From a virus, in IMG/VR virus record IMGVR_UViG_3300039018_000077, positions 1 through 32,559 of that record: a stretch of DNA of 32,559 nucleotides; one strand, 5' to 3'. The first letter of the stretch is position 1, and every line of letters starts with the position of its first letter. The notes below the pieces were generated by a model. That model ran no database searches and was not told where the DNA came from. It saw nothing but the letters and a program-made list of their open reading frames with translations. The translations under genes and the position numbers were made by a program. Of the stretch, positions 1 through 8,307 are shown piece after piece.

Positions 1-2
1 AT

Positions 3-170
3 TATGAGTCAACAAGTCTTGTGTGTGATTGTGGTGAGGAGACTCATCGCATTTTATCTGCACCAGCTTTTAAGCTAGAAGGGTGGTCTGGGACGTTTCC
101 ATCAGCGCATGGAAGGTTCGAGAAAAGTCACTTAGATAGATTAAAAGCCGAGCAGAAACTCAACTCATAA
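3..170 (+). CDS. FmdB-like zinc-ribbon protein, C-terminal part only
   Basis: This open frame runs in from the left edge, so its start is missing. The visible 55 residues hold a C-D-C-G half of a zinc ribbon followed by a conserved-looking tail (SAPAFKLEGWSG, then a basic helix ending at a TAA). Small FmdB-type zinc-ribbon proteins with this tail are common between the portal and scaffold genes of podovirus-like phages; their role is not known. The position just before the scaffold gene fits. The other cysteine pair should lie off the window. When the right end is joined to the left end, this frame is in phase with the truncated gene at 32364, but a direct fusion is less likely than a short missing piece. 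Confidence 0.6.
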   Translation, partial: YESTSLVCDCGEETHRILSAPAFKLEGWSGTFPSAHGRFEKSHLDRLKAEQKLNS

Positions 171-228
171 GCAATTATGCCGAGTTGAATCTCCTACAAC
201 CGATTGACGGCAGGAAAAGGAAATAAGT

Positions 229-969
229 ATGTTGATTGATGATGACAAAGAAGAGTTGGGTGAGTTAGAGATTGAACAACAGAAGATCGAGCAAAAGCCT
301 GAACTTCCTGATAAATACAGGGATAAAAGTTTAGACGAGATTGTGCGGATGCACCAAGAAGCTGAAAAGCTAATTGGAAAGCAAGCACAGGAAGTAGGCG
401 AGGTCAGAAAGTTAGCCGATGAACTTATCAAACAGAACCTTGGTTCACGACAACAGACTAGACAGGAAGAGCCTGAAGTAGATTTCTTTGAGAATCCACA
501 GAAGGCAGTTCAAAGGACAGTTGATAATCACCCTGATGTCCAAGCGGCTAAACAAGCCACACTTGAGATGCGAAGGGCACAAGTTCAACAGAGGTTAGCG
601 CAAGAACATCCCGACTTTGGTGAAATAGCCAAAGAACAGGATTTTGCGAATTGGGTGAAGTCTAGCCCTGTTCGCTTAAGAATCTTTGAGCAAGCCGATG
701 CGGGATATGATTACGACTCAGCCAATGAATTGCTATCTACCTATAAACAGCTACGTTCTGTTAAACAGAAGCAAACAAGTGATGATGGCGAGATAACTCG
801 CAAGCAGAACTTAAAAGCAGTAGGTGTTGATGTAGGTGGTTCTGGTGAATCATCAAAGAAGGTATACAGAAGGGCTGACCTTATTCGGCTCAAAATGCAA
901 GACCCAGATCGGTATGATGCTCTAAGTCAAGAAATTATGACGGCATACCAAGAAGGTCGAGTTCGTTAA
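229..969 (+). CDS. capsid scaffolding protein
   Basis: A 246-residue, highly charged protein, very acidic at the N-terminus and rich in Glu, Gln, Lys and Arg, predicted to be mostly helix and coiled coil. The segment around residues 24-70 (LPDKYRDKSLDEIVRMHQEA and on) is typical of scaffold proteins in uncultured podovirus-like phages. It would guide coat protein assembly into the procapsid and leave before DNA packaging. It lies immediately before the coat gene, the standard order. The start follows an AGGAAAAGGA ribosome site. The assignment rests on composition, motif memory and position; the basic C-terminus would contact the coat protein. Confidence 0.8.
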   Translation: MLIDDDKEELGELEIEQQKIEQKPELPDKYRDKSLDEIVRMHQEAEKLIGKQAQEVGEVRKLADELIKQNLGSRQQTRQEEPEVDFFENPQKAVQRTVDNHPDVQAAKQATLEMRRAQVQQRLAQEHPDFGEIAKEQDFANWVKSSPVRLRIFEQADAGYDYDSANELLSTYKQLRSVKQKQTSDDGEITRKQNLKAVGVDVGGSGESSKKVYRRADLIRLKMQDPDRYDALSQEIMTAYQEGRVR

Positions 970-987
970 ACTTTAGGAGATTTAATT

Positions 988-1965
988 ATGGCATATCCAA
1001 CACCAGCGGTAACAGTAACCACCGCAGACAAGTTCATCCCAGAAATCTGGTCAGATGAAATCATAGCCTCTTACAAGAAGAATCTTGTATTGGCTAACAT
1101 CGTAATGAAGATGAATTTCAAGGGTAAGAAGGGTGATGTAGTACACATTCCCGCACCTACCCGTGGTAATGCATCTGCAAAAGCCGCCTCTACTGCTGTC
1201 ACTTTGATTGCAGATACTGAGACAGAAATTCAAGTTGCTATTAACAAGCACTTTGAATATTCACGTTTCATTGAGGACATCGTTGAAGCACAAGCCTTGA
1301 ATAGCCTTCGTCAGTTCTATACTGCTGATGCTGGTTACGCTCTGGCTCGTCAAGTGGATACAAGTTTGATCCAATTGGGTCGTTCTGCCAATGGTGGTAC
1401 TGCTGGTAGCGCACGTTATGACGCTGGTTTTGTTGGTGGCGATGGTACAACAACCTTCGACTACACAGCTAACACCAACACTGGTAACGCTTCTGCTCTG
1501 ACTGATGCGGCTATTCGTCGTACTATTCAGCGTTTGGATGACAACGACACTCCTATGGATGGTCGCTTCTTTATCATTCCTCCTTCAAGCCGTAATACGT
1601 TGATGGGTCTTGCCCGTTACACTGAACAGGCTTTTGTTGGTAATGGTAATGCAATCCGCAATGGTGAAATCGGTCAACTGTATGGTATCCCCGTGTACAC
1701 ATCCAGCAATGCTGACTCTGCATCTGCAACTGTCGCTTTCCCAGCAAGCGGTACTGCTATTGCTCGTGTCTGCTTGATGGGTCACAAGGACGCTATGGTT
1801 TTGGTTGAGCAAGTGGGCATCCGTTCACAGACTCAGTACAAGCAAGACTACTTGGCTACTTTGTTCACATCGGACACTTTGTATGGCGTTGCCGCATTGC
1901 GTAGTGCCGCTACAACTGGTGCAGCTTTGTCTTCTTCCATGTTTGCCTTGGTTGTTCCTTCTTAA
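988..1965 (+). CDS. major capsid protein
   Basis: A 325-residue coat protein with the HK97-type fold expected from its family. The early segment with GDVVHIPAPTRG and the later HFEYSRFIEDIVEAQAL are hallmarks of the coat proteins of T7-like/HTVC010P-like and related uncultured podoviruses. It builds the icosahedral shell around the scaffold. A good ribosome site (TTTAGGAGA) precedes the ATG, and codon use is rich in strongly translated codons, as expected for the most abundant virion protein. A strong intrinsic terminator follows 15 bases after the stop, so the coat message can end here. Confidence 0.92.
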   Translation: MAYPTPAVTVTTADKFIPEIWSDEIIASYKKNLVLANIVMKMNFKGKKGDVVHIPAPTRGNASAKAASTAVTLIADTETEIQVAINKHFEYSRFIEDIVEAQALNSLRQFYTADAGYALARQVDTSLIQLGRSANGGTAGSARYDAGFVGGDGTTTFDYTANTNTGNASALTDAAIRRTIQRLDDNDTPMDGRFFIIPPSSRNTLMGLARYTEQAFVGNGNAIRNGEIGQLYGIPVYTSSNADSASATVAFPASGTAIARVCLMGHKDAMVLVEQVGIRSQTQYKQDYLATLFTSDTLYGVAALRSAATTGAALSSSMFALVVPS

Positions 1966-1980
1966 TCGATAACAACCTTT

Positions 1981-2008
1981 CCCCTCGCCTTCGGGTGGGG
2001 GGTTTTTT
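1981..2008 (+). terminator. intrinsic terminator after the coat gene
   Basis: A 9-bp GC-rich stem starting CCCCTC at 1981 is closed by a C(TTCG)G tetraloop and followed directly by six T residues. This is a textbook rho-independent terminator in the coat gene direction. Confidence 0.92.
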
Positions 2009-2026
2009 ACATTAAGGAGATTTATT

Positions 2027-2350
2027 ATGGCAGCAGCAACAGCAGTTACCTCACGTAGGGGTAATGACCAGTTCCGTGGTCTATTTACAGACACTTGGGA
2101 CGTTACCTGTACTCTTGATAGCGCATCAGTTCTTACGACTGCAACCGCTACAGATACAGTTACAGTTCCAGGCGTAAAATTAGGCGATATGGTTATCGGT
2201 ATGTCTGTTGGCGTTGATGAGGCAGGTTTGGTTCGTAGAGCCTATGTTTCAGCCGCTAATACAGTTACTATCGCAACCTACAACCCTACAGCAGGTACTG
2301 TAGACTTAGCAACAACCACATTGACCTTGATTATTGGTCGTGCGGTTTAA
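2027..2350 (+). CDS. small structural protein, possible capsid decoration protein
   Basis: A 107-residue Thr/Val/Ala-rich protein with alternating beta-strand pattern and no catalytic motif. It sits in its own transcriptional unit between two intrinsic terminators, directly behind the coat gene, with a clear AAGGAGA ribosome site. That position and the beta-rich composition suggest a head decoration or fibre protein, but I do not recognise the family with certainty. Confidence 0.6.
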   Translation: MAAATAVTSRRGNDQFRGLFTDTWDVTCTLDSASVLTTATATDTVTVPGVKLGDMVIGMSVGVDEAGLVRRAYVSAANTVTIATYNPTAGTVDLATTTLTLIIGRAV

Positions 2351-2352
2351 TT

Positions 2353-2379
2353 AAAGGGGGCTAATACCCCCCTTTTTTT
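2353..2379 (+). terminator. intrinsic terminator
   Basis: The stem AAAGGGGG/CCCCCTTT (5 GC pairs plus AT pairs) with a 7-nt loop (CTAATAC) is followed by a run of T. It ends the unit of the gene at 2027. Confidence 0.85.
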
Positions 2380-2388
2380 GGAGTTTTT

Positions 2389-2571
2389 ATGGCTACTTTC
2401 CGTTGTTTACAGTCAGGTAACACAGTAACTTTCACCTATCAACACGATATTGATAGCATGAAAGGTCATCAGGGATACGTCCTTGTTGAGGAAACTCCAA
2501 AGGAAGTTGAAGAAAAACCTAAATCCCGTGGTGGAAGACCTAGAAAAGAGGTTGCAAATGTCGGAAATTGA
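2389..2571 (+). CDS. small hypothetical protein with AT-hook-like tail
   Basis: A 60-residue protein. The N-terminal half (MATFRCLQSGNTVTF) is beta-like, the middle is acidic, and the C-terminus carries a basic RGGRPRKE segment that resembles an AT hook. Similar short proteins are common near phage head genes; the function is unknown. The ATG follows TGGAG. The end overlaps the next gene by 14 bases. Confidence 0.6.
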   Translation: MATFRCLQSGNTVTFTYQHDIDSMKGHQGYVLVEETPKEVEEKPKSRGGRPRKEVANVGN

Positions 2572-2761
2572 TCCAAGAGAATTTGGTAAGCTAGAAGCTC
2601 AAGTTGAGGCTTTACAAATAGAAGTCCATGCACTTCGCCAAGATATAAAAACCCTTTTAGAGATGGCAAACAAATCTAAAGGCGGTTTTTTCGTAGGAAT
2701 GGCTATCGCCTCTATTGTGGGTGGTATCATTTCTTTCATTGCAACCAAGCTAGTTCGATAA
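2558..2761 (+). CDS. coiled-coil protein with one C-terminal membrane segment (XhlA-like layout)
   Basis: The start chosen is the ATG at 2558, which gives 67 residues (MSEIDPREFGKLEAQ); a longer open frame upstream overlaps the previous gene too far. Residues 10-40 form a heptad-like coiled coil and residues 47-63 form a hydrophobic, glycine-containing membrane segment ending in KLVR. This is the layout of hemolysin XhlA-type phage proteins, which sit in the inner membrane and sometimes help holins. Here it lies in the head region rather than the lysis cassette, so a lysis role is only a possibility. Confidence 0.7.
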   Translation: MSEIDPREFGKLEAQVEALQIEVHALRQDIKTLLEMANKSKGGFFVGMAIASIVGGIISFIATKLVR

Positions 2762-2769
2762 GGATTTAT

Positions 2770-2955
2770 ATGCCACAAGTAGGAAACAAGAAATTCCCAT
2801 ATACAGAAAAAGGCGAGAAAGAAGCCAAAGAGTATGGCAAGAAGAAATCTATGCCTGTTACTGTAATGATTGCTATTGGCAAGCCTAAAGCTATGCCTAC
2901 CCGTGGTGGTCGTACTGCTACTAACATGATGAAGAAATCTGGAAGAGGTAAATAA
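2770..2955 (+). CDS. small basic protein
   Basis: A 61-residue, lysine-rich protein (about one residue in five is Lys) with the opening MPQVGNKKFPYTEKG. Short basic proteins with this opening are found in several phage head modules and may bind DNA or RNA, but no function is established. AAGGA precedes the ATG. The stop overlaps the next start (TAATG). Confidence 0.55.
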   Translation: MPQVGNKKFPYTEKGEKEAKEYGKKKSMPVTVMIAIGKPKAMPTRGGRTATNMMKKSGRGK

Positions 2956-3239
2956 TGTCATCTTTAACTGCTCCCGTTACCCTTCTTAGTGCTGTTGTTG
3001 CCACAGGCGCATCAAAAGCAGTTCAAGCCGATGCTGGTCAACCCGCATTCCTTCAAGTTTCAGGCATTACAAGTGCTACTGTTGCTTTGCAAGGAAGTTT
3101 GGATGGCACAACATACTCAACGATTGGTACAGCCTTAACTGGTGATGGCATTATTACTGTGGCAAATGCGCCTAAGTATCTAAGAGCCAATTGCACAGTT
3201 TATGTAACTGGCACAATCACAGCCAAGATCATGTATTGA
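2955..3239 (+). CDS. small beta-rich virion-type protein
   Basis: A 94-residue protein made almost entirely of Thr, Ser, Val, Ala and Gly in alternating strands, ending in TGTITAKIMY. It looks like a single beta-sandwich domain such as a head decoration or minor virion protein. There is no catalytic motif, and I do not recognise the family. It is joined to the gene before it by a TAATG overlap. Confidence 0.55.
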   Translation: MSSLTAPVTLLSAVVATGASKAVQADAGQPAFLQVSGITSATVALQGSLDGTTYSTIGTALTGDGIITVANAPKYLRANCTVYVTGTITAKIMY

Positions 3240-3240
3240 T

Positions 3241-3399
3241 ATGCAAAAGACTAAAGCTGAAGCTAAGATTAGCAAGGTCTACAAAGAATTCAAAGCAGGA
3301 ACTCTCCACTCTGGTAAGGGTGGCCCTGTGGTCAAGAAGCCTAAACAAGCTATTGCTATTGCTTTATCCGAAGCAGGTATGTCAAGGAAGAAGAAATGA
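3241..3399 (+). CDS. DUF6496-like small protein
   Basis: A 52-residue basic protein starting one base after the previous stop. The sequence KVYKEFKAGTLHSG followed by GPVVKKPKQAIAIALSEAG matches what I know of DUF6496, a family widespread in phages and bacteria with no known function. Its stop overlaps the next start as ATGA. It pairs with the DUF6321-like gene behind it, a combination that appears repeatedly in phage genomes. Confidence 0.75.
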   Translation: MQKTKAEAKISKVYKEFKAGTLHSGKGGPVVKKPKQAIAIALSEAGMSRKKK

Positions 3400-3686
3400 A
3401 ATCTTCTGCTTGGCAAACAAAAGAAGGAAAAAACCCCAAGGGGGGCTTGAATGCCAAAGGAAGAGCATCGTATAATGCAGAAACGGGTGGTAATTTAAAG
3501 CCACCAGTAAAGTCGGGAGATAACCCTCGTAGGGCATCCTTTTTAGCACGAATGGGCAATATGCCTGGCGCTGAGATGAAAGATGGGAAGCCTACCCGAC
3601 TCCTATTATCTCTTAGAGCTTGGGGCGCAACGTCCAAAGAAAACGCTAAAGCGAAGGCTAAAGCGATCTCTAAGAGGAATAAATGA
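3396..3686 (+). CDS. DUF6321-like basic protein
   Basis: A 96-residue basic protein. SAWQTKEGKNPKGGLNAKGR near the start, then TGGNLKPPV, ARMGNMPG and a Lys/Ala-rich tail, match the DUF6321 family pattern. Its role is unknown; the composition fits a nucleic-acid or virion-associated protein. The start overlaps the stop of the DUF6496-like gene (ATGA), and its own stop overlaps the next gene. Confidence 0.75.
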   Translation: MKSSAWQTKEGKNPKGGLNAKGRASYNAETGGNLKPPVKSGDNPRRASFLARMGNMPGAEMKDGKPTRLLLSLRAWGATSKENAKAKAKAISKRNK

Positions 3687-4018
3687 GACCTGTATCTGTC
3701 GGAATTAGCCCAGCAGCCAATACGCTGACAACTGTTTACACAGTACCTACGGGTTATTACGCCAAATTTACTGTCATGTATATCCACAATACTGGTGGAT
3801 CGACTAAGCACATCACAGTCCAATGGTATGACGCAAGTACAGCAACGACTTTAGACATCCTTACTAATTACGACTTTAGTACAAAGGAATATCTACAGTT
3901 TGATGGCAATGCTTATATCGTTTTGGAAGAAGGCGATAGGATTCAGATTACAACTCAAAGTGCAAGTACATTCAGTTTTATTGCAACATTTGAGGTTCAA
4001 GGAGCGCAACGAACATGA
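3683..4018 (+). CDS. beta-sandwich virion-type protein
   Basis: A 111-residue protein with alternating strands and aromatic residues: TVYTVPTGYYAKFTVMYIHN, then a turn-rich middle and LEEGDRIQI. Proteins of this kind are frequent just before the tail adaptor gene in podovirus-like phages and resemble small receptor-binding or decoration domains. No catalytic residues are visible. The frame is set by ATGA overlaps at both ends. Confidence 0.6.
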   Translation: MRPVSVGISPAANTLTTVYTVPTGYYAKFTVMYIHNTGGSTKHITVQWYDASTATTLDILTNYDFSTKEYLQFDGNAYIVLEEGDRIQITTQSASTFSFIATFEVQGAQRT

Positions 4019-4659
4019 CCTACTTAGAACTTGTTAACGATGTGTTAATTCGCTTGCGTGAAAGCTCAGTCTCTACTGTTGGCGAAACAGCCTATTCTGC
4101 TTTGATTGGCAAGTTTGTCAATGATGCCAAGCGTCAGATTGAGGACTCTTACAGTTGGAATTGTTTGTCAACTGTTGTAACAGTTACTACTGCTGCCAAC
4201 ACAAGTTCATACTCTCTTACTGGTGCGGGTCAGAAGTTCAGAGTTAATGATGTTATCAATACAACCAGTTTGATTGGCATGAACAACATCACGTTTGTGG
4301 AAATGAACCGCAGACTGAACTTTACACCTACGGCAACCTCAATACCCTATGAGTTTACCTTTAGCGGTGTAGATGGTAGTGGAGACACCAAAGTAGACCT
4401 TTTCCCTGTTCCTTCTGGTGTGTTTACCATTCTGTTTGACTTAATTGTTCCACAAGCAAATCTAAGTTCCGATTCAACATCTGTAAAAGTTCTTGATTAC
4501 TTGGTGACTCAGAGTGCCTATGCTCGTGCTTTGATTGAGCGTGGTGAAGATGGTGGAACAAACTCTAATGAGGCTTATGCCTTGTTTAGAGGGATGCTCT
4601 CTGATGCTATTGCATTGGAGTCCACTCGTTATCCTGAAGACAACTTTGTGGCGGTCTAA
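4015..4659 (+). CDS. tail tubular protein A-like head-tail adaptor (T7 gp11-like)
   Basis: A 214-residue protein that starts with a helical segment (YLELVNDVLIRLRE) and the characteristic AKRQIEDSYSWNCL, followed by a beta-rich middle and a helical C-terminus ending near RYPEDNF. These are the signs of the T7 gp11/P22 gp4-type adaptor family, which forms a ring under the portal and starts the short tail. It lies next to the nozzle protein gene, as in T7 gene 11-12 order. The length is close to the T7 protein (196 residues). Confidence 0.85.
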   Translation: MTYLELVNDVLIRLRESSVSTVGETAYSALIGKFVNDAKRQIEDSYSWNCLSTVVTVTTAANTSSYSLTGAGQKFRVNDVINTTSLIGMNNITFVEMNRRLNFTPTATSIPYEFTFSGVDGSGDTKVDLFPVPSGVFTILFDLIVPQANLSSDSTSVKVLDYLVTQSAYARALIERGEDGGTNSNEAYALFRGMLSDAIALESTRYPEDNFVAV

Positions 4660-6203
4660 TGGCAGCACAACTCCAAAGTTACAGTCTCTCAGCACCAGGC
4701 TTTTTTGGTCTGAATACTGAAGATTCGCCTCTTAGTTTAGAGTCGGGCTTTGCTTTAGTTGCGACTAACTGCATCTTGGATCAGTACGGCAGACTTGGTG
4801 CTAGAAAAGGTTGGTCAAGGGTTAACTCCTCATCTGGCAATCTTGGTGCTAATGACGTTGGTGTTATCCATGAGTTAGTCCAGACTGACGGGACTCTGAC
4901 AATTCTCTTTGCTGGCAACAATAAGTTATTCAAACTTGGTACTTCTAACGTAGTTACTGAGTTGACTTATGGTGGTGGCGGTACTGCTCCTACCATTACT
5001 GCATCTAACTGGCAAACTGCCTCTTTGAATGGGATTGCCTATTTCTTTCAAACAGGTCACGATCCTCTGATTTATGACCCCGCTGTAAGTATTACTACAT
5101 TTAGACGAGTTTCTGAGAAGTCAGGTTATGCAGGAACAGTTCCTTTAGCCAACATTGCTATCTCAGCATTTGGTCGTCTGTGGGTGGCTAATACATCTTC
5201 TGACAAAGTAACTGTTACTTTCTCTGATCTGATTGCAGGTCATGTATGGTCTGGTGGTACTTCAGGAAATTTAGATGTTTCACGAGTCTGGCCCAATGGT
5301 GCTGATGAAGTTATGGGCTTGGCAGCTCACAATGATTTCTTGTTTATCTTTGGTAAACGACAGATTCTTGTCTATTCTGGAGCTTCTACACCAGCATCCT
5401 TAGTTCTGAGCGACACAATTGGCTCAATTGGATGTATAGCAAGAGATACCATTCAAAGCGTTGGCTCTGACGTTATTTTCTTGTCAGATTCAGGTGTTCG
5501 TTCATTGATGAGGACTATTCAAGAGAAGTCTGCTCCTTTGCGAGACTTGTCTAAGAATGTGCGTTTTGACCTAAATTCATCATTGGCAAGCGAAACATTG
5601 GCTAATTTGAAGTCTGTTTACTCAGAAAAAGAAGCCTTTTATTTGCTTGTTTTACCTACAACATTACAAGTTTATTGTTTCGATACCAAGCAATCCTTGC
5701 AAGATGGTGCATCCCGTGTAACCAAGTGGGACTCAATTGCTCCTACTTCCTTGCGTTCTTTGCGTAATGGCGACTTGTACATTGGTAAGAATGGGTATAT
5801 CGGTAAGTATGGAACTTATCTTGATGACGCATCCACATATCGTTTTTTGTATTACACAAACAATGCTGACTTAGGAAACCCTAATCAGATTTCTATTCTG
5901 AAAAATGTTACTGCCATTGTGATTGGTGGGTCTAATCAGTTCTTAACAATCAAGTGGGGCTTTGACTATTCTGGTGCTTATCAATCAGAGAATGTCTATA
6001 TTCCTACACAAGTAAGTTATGAGTATGGCATTGCTGAGTACAACATTGCTGAATACACAAGTGGCGTTCCAATTAAAACTTTGACCGCAAATGCTTCAGG
6101 TGCGGGAAAGATTGTTCAAACTGGTTATGAAACAACGATCAATAATGTTTCATTTTCTCTGCAAAAGATTGAAATTCAAGCCAAAGATGGCAAAATAGGG
6201 TAA
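4659..6203 (+). CDS. tail nozzle/hub protein (P22 gp10-like stabilisation protein)
   Basis: A 514-residue beta-rich protein with repeated blade-like segments (LFIFGKRQILVYSG, VIFLSDSGVRSLMR), consistent with a beta-propeller core. The opening PGFFGLNTEDSPLSLESGFA is typical of the podovirus tail nozzle/packaged-DNA stabilisation proteins. It would sit below the adaptor ring and close the tail channel. It is shorter than T7 gp12 (794) and near P22 gp10 (472). Its ATG overlaps the adaptor gene stop. The first approximately 30 residues and the gene position are the main evidence. Confidence 0.82.
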   Translation: MAAQLQSYSLSAPGFFGLNTEDSPLSLESGFALVATNCILDQYGRLGARKGWSRVNSSSGNLGANDVGVIHELVQTDGTLTILFAGNNKLFKLGTSNVVTELTYGGGGTAPTITASNWQTASLNGIAYFFQTGHDPLIYDPAVSITTFRRVSEKSGYAGTVPLANIAISAFGRLWVANTSSDKVTVTFSDLIAGHVWSGGTSGNLDVSRVWPNGADEVMGLAAHNDFLFIFGKRQILVYSGASTPASLVLSDTIGSIGCIARDTIQSVGSDVIFLSDSGVRSLMRTIQEKSAPLRDLSKNVRFDLNSSLASETLANLKSVYSEKEAFYLLVLPTTLQVYCFDTKQSLQDGASRVTKWDSIAPTSLRSLRNGDLYIGKNGYIGKYGTYLDDASTYRFLYYTNNADLGNPNQISILKNVTAIVIGGSNQFLTIKWGFDYSGAYQSENVYIPTQVSYEYGIAEYNIAEYTSGVPIKTLTANASGAGKIVQTGYETTINNVSFSLQKIEIQAKDGKIG

Positions 6204-6213
6204 GAGGTAAACC

Positions 6214-8256
6214 ATGTCAAATTACACCAAATCAACCAATTTCGCTACCAAAGATAACCTATCTCCTGGCAATCCTTTAAAGATTGTCAAAGGTACTGAG
6301 ATTGATACAGAGTTTAACAATATTGCTACTGCTGTAGCTACTAAGACGGATGGTGCGGCTTCTAGCACCGATAACGCCATTGCTAGATTTGATTCAACCA
6401 CAGGTAAGATCATTCAAAACAGTGTAGTCACAATTGACGACACAACTGGCGATATTGTTGGCACTGCAACACAAGGTGTTTTTAACACTGTATCTACAAC
6501 TGTAAACGCATTTGGTGCGGCTACTACTTTAAATCTTGGTGCGGCTACAGGAACTGCCACAGTATCAAATACTACCTTGGCGGCTAAAGCAATCACTGCA
6601 AGCACAACTTTGGCGGTAACAGGCACTTCAACTTTAACAGGTGCTGTAACAGCTACTGCTGGTGTTACAGGCCCAATCACATCTTCTAGCGTAACCATCA
6701 CTGGTGGCTCAATCTCAGGTATTACCGATTTAGCAGTGGCTGATGGCGGTACAGGTGCTTCTACTGCCGCTGGTGGATTGAATAACCTTTTGCCTAGCCA
6801 AACAGGTAACGCAAACAAGTATCTACAAACTGATGGCACAAATGCTTCATGGGATGCAGTAAGCCTATCTACTGCCGACATTACAGGCACTCTGCCCGTA
6901 GCTAATGGTGGTACAGGTGTAACTTCTTCTACTGGTACAGGTAATGTAGTGTTGTCAAACTCGCCAACACTGTTGACACCCGCCTTGGGTACTCCTTCCG
7001 CTTTGGTTGGAACAAACATCACGGGTACTGCTTCTGGTTTAACTGCGGGTAATGTAACGACTAACGCTAACTTAACAGGTGCGGTTACTTCTGTTGGCAA
7101 TGCAACATCTCTTGGTTCTTTTAGTTCTGCTAACCTTTTAGCGGCTTTGACTGATGAAACTGGAACAGGATCAGCGGTATTTGCCACTTCTCCTACTCTA
7201 GTTACTCCTATCCTTGGTACACCTACTAGCGCAACATTGACCAATGCAACTGGTTTGCCTTTGTCTACTGGTGTGACGGGAACTCTCCCTGTTGCTAATG
7301 GTGGAACTGGAACAGCAACTCCTAGCATTGTTGCGGGAACAAACGTAACTGTTACTGGCACTTGGCCTAATCAAACCATTGCTTCTACAGCAGGTGGAAC
7401 TGGCACAGTAACAAGTGTTGATGTAAGTGGTGGCACAACTGGTTTAACTACTTCTGGTGGGCCAGTTACATCGTCAGGAACAGTAACCTTGGCTGGTACT
7501 CTAGCAGTAGCTAATGGTGGTACAGGACAAACTTCTTACACAGATGGTCAACTGTTAATTGGTAACTCAACAGGCAACACGCTGACTAAGGCGACATTGA
7601 CTGCTGGCTCTGGAATTACCATCACCAATGGCAGTGGCTCAATTAGTATTGCAGCCTCTGGCGGTGGCGATGTGGCTGGCCCTGCATCTTCTACTGACAA
7701 TGCTATTGCTAGGTTTGATAGCACAACTGGCAAGATAATTCAGAATTCTGTAGTTACGATTGCAGACACAACTGGCAATGTAGCAGGGGTTGGCACTCTA
7801 TCTCTAGGAACTACTTTAGGTGTAGGCGGTGCAACCCCCTCTGCATCAGGCTCTGGCATCACATTCCCCGCAACTCAGTCAGATTCATCAAACGCTAATA
7901 CGCTAGATGACTACGAGGAAGGGACTTGGACACCTGCTGTTACTGTAAATAATGGAACTGCAACAACTTATACAATTGCCACAGGAACTTATACAAAGAC
8001 AGGAGGAATGGTTGTTGTTTTAGGTTTTATTACTCCAACCAACGGCACTTTAGGTGCTGCAAATAATTATATAAGAATTACAGGATTACCATTTGGTGTT
8101 GGAACACGGAATGGTATTGGTTCTGGTATGAATATTAGCAATCTCAACAATGGAGTTGCTGTAACAACAGTTTATGGAACAACTCTTGATGCTGGTTTTG
8201 TAACTGCCTCAGCAAATAATGAGGGGTTTGGTTTTGTTGCAACTTATTTTGTTTAA
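6214..8256 (+). CDS. tail fibre protein with VANGGTG repeats
   Basis: A 680-residue protein dominated by Thr, Gly, Ala, Ser and Val. The N-terminal 45 residues (with KGTEIDTEFNNI) are the virion-attachment type seen in many tail fibres. The shaft carries four VA(N/D)GGTG repeats near residues 172, 226, 357 and 430, three of them preceded by T-L. The C-terminus opens with NTLDDYEEGTWTP and is beta-rich, a known trimeric tip domain likely to bind the host surface. A 31-residue segment is present twice (residues 49-79 and 491-521). The ribosome site is AAGAGGT. Confidence 0.88.
   Translation: MSNYTKSTNFATKDNLSPGNPLKIVKGTEIDTEFNNIATAVATKTDGAASSTDNAIARFDSTTGKIIQNSVVTIDDTTGDIVGTATQGVFNTVSTTVNAFGAATTLNLGAATGTATVSNTTLAAKAITASTTLAVTGTSTLTGAVTATAGVTGPITSSSVTITGGSISGITDLAVADGGTGASTAAGGLNNLLPSQTGNANKYLQTDGTNASWDAVSLSTADITGTLPVANGGTGVTSSTGTGNVVLSNSPTLLTPALGTPSALVGTNITGTASGLTAGNVTTNANLTGAVTSVGNATSLGSFSSANLLAALTDETGTGSAVFATSPTLVTPILGTPTSATLTNATGLPLSTGVTGTLPVANGGTGTATPSIVAGTNVTVTGTWPNQTIASTAGGTGTVTSVDVSGGTTGLTTSGGPVTSSGTVTLAGTLAVANGGTGQTSYTDGQLLIGNSTGNTLTKATLTAGSGITITNGSGSISIAASGGGDVAGPASSTDNAIARFDSTTGKIIQNSVVTIADTTGNVAGVGTLSLGTTLGVGGATPSASGSGITFPATQSDSSNANTLDDYEEGTWTPAVTVNNGTATTYTIATGTYTKTGGMVVVLGFITPTNGTLGAANNYIRITGLPFGVGTRNGIGSGMNISNLNNGVAVTTVYGTTLDAGFVTASANNEGFGFVATYFV
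6358..6450 (+). repeat. fibre repeat copy 1 (residues 49-79)
   Basis: This encodes the segment beginning ASSTDNAIARFDSTTG. The same 31 residues return at 7684 with one change (Asp to Ala), while the DNA differs at many third codon positions. The repeat is therefore old and held at protein level. Confidence 0.85.
7684..7776 (+). repeat. fibre repeat copy 2 (residues 491-521)
   Basis: The second copy of the 31-residue segment. The two copies bracket the VANGGTG shaft, so they may mark the two ends of an exchangeable fibre module. Confidence 0.85.
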
Positions 8257-8259
8257 TTA

Positions 8260-8279
8260 ACTAGCATGGATTTGCTAGT
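8260..8279 (+). other. hairpin after the tail fibre gene
   Basis: A perfect 7-bp inverted repeat, ACTAGCA / TGCTAGT, with a 6-nt loop lies three bases after the fibre stop codon. No T run follows, so it is more likely a message-end stabiliser or processing site than a terminator. Confidence 0.5.
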
Positions 8280-8307
8280 CGGACACTTAACTTAAAAGGA
8301 AATTATT

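Noticed and set aside
3356-3823. 155-codon minus-strand frame
   Set aside because: It covers three plus-strand genes linked by ATGA overlaps and shows no protein-like motif.
6414-7361. 315-codon frame on the minus strand opposite the tail fibre
   Set aside because: It reads the reverse of the Gly/Thr repeats (Pro/Val-rich) and has no start site or neighbours on that strand; it is a shadow of repeat composition.
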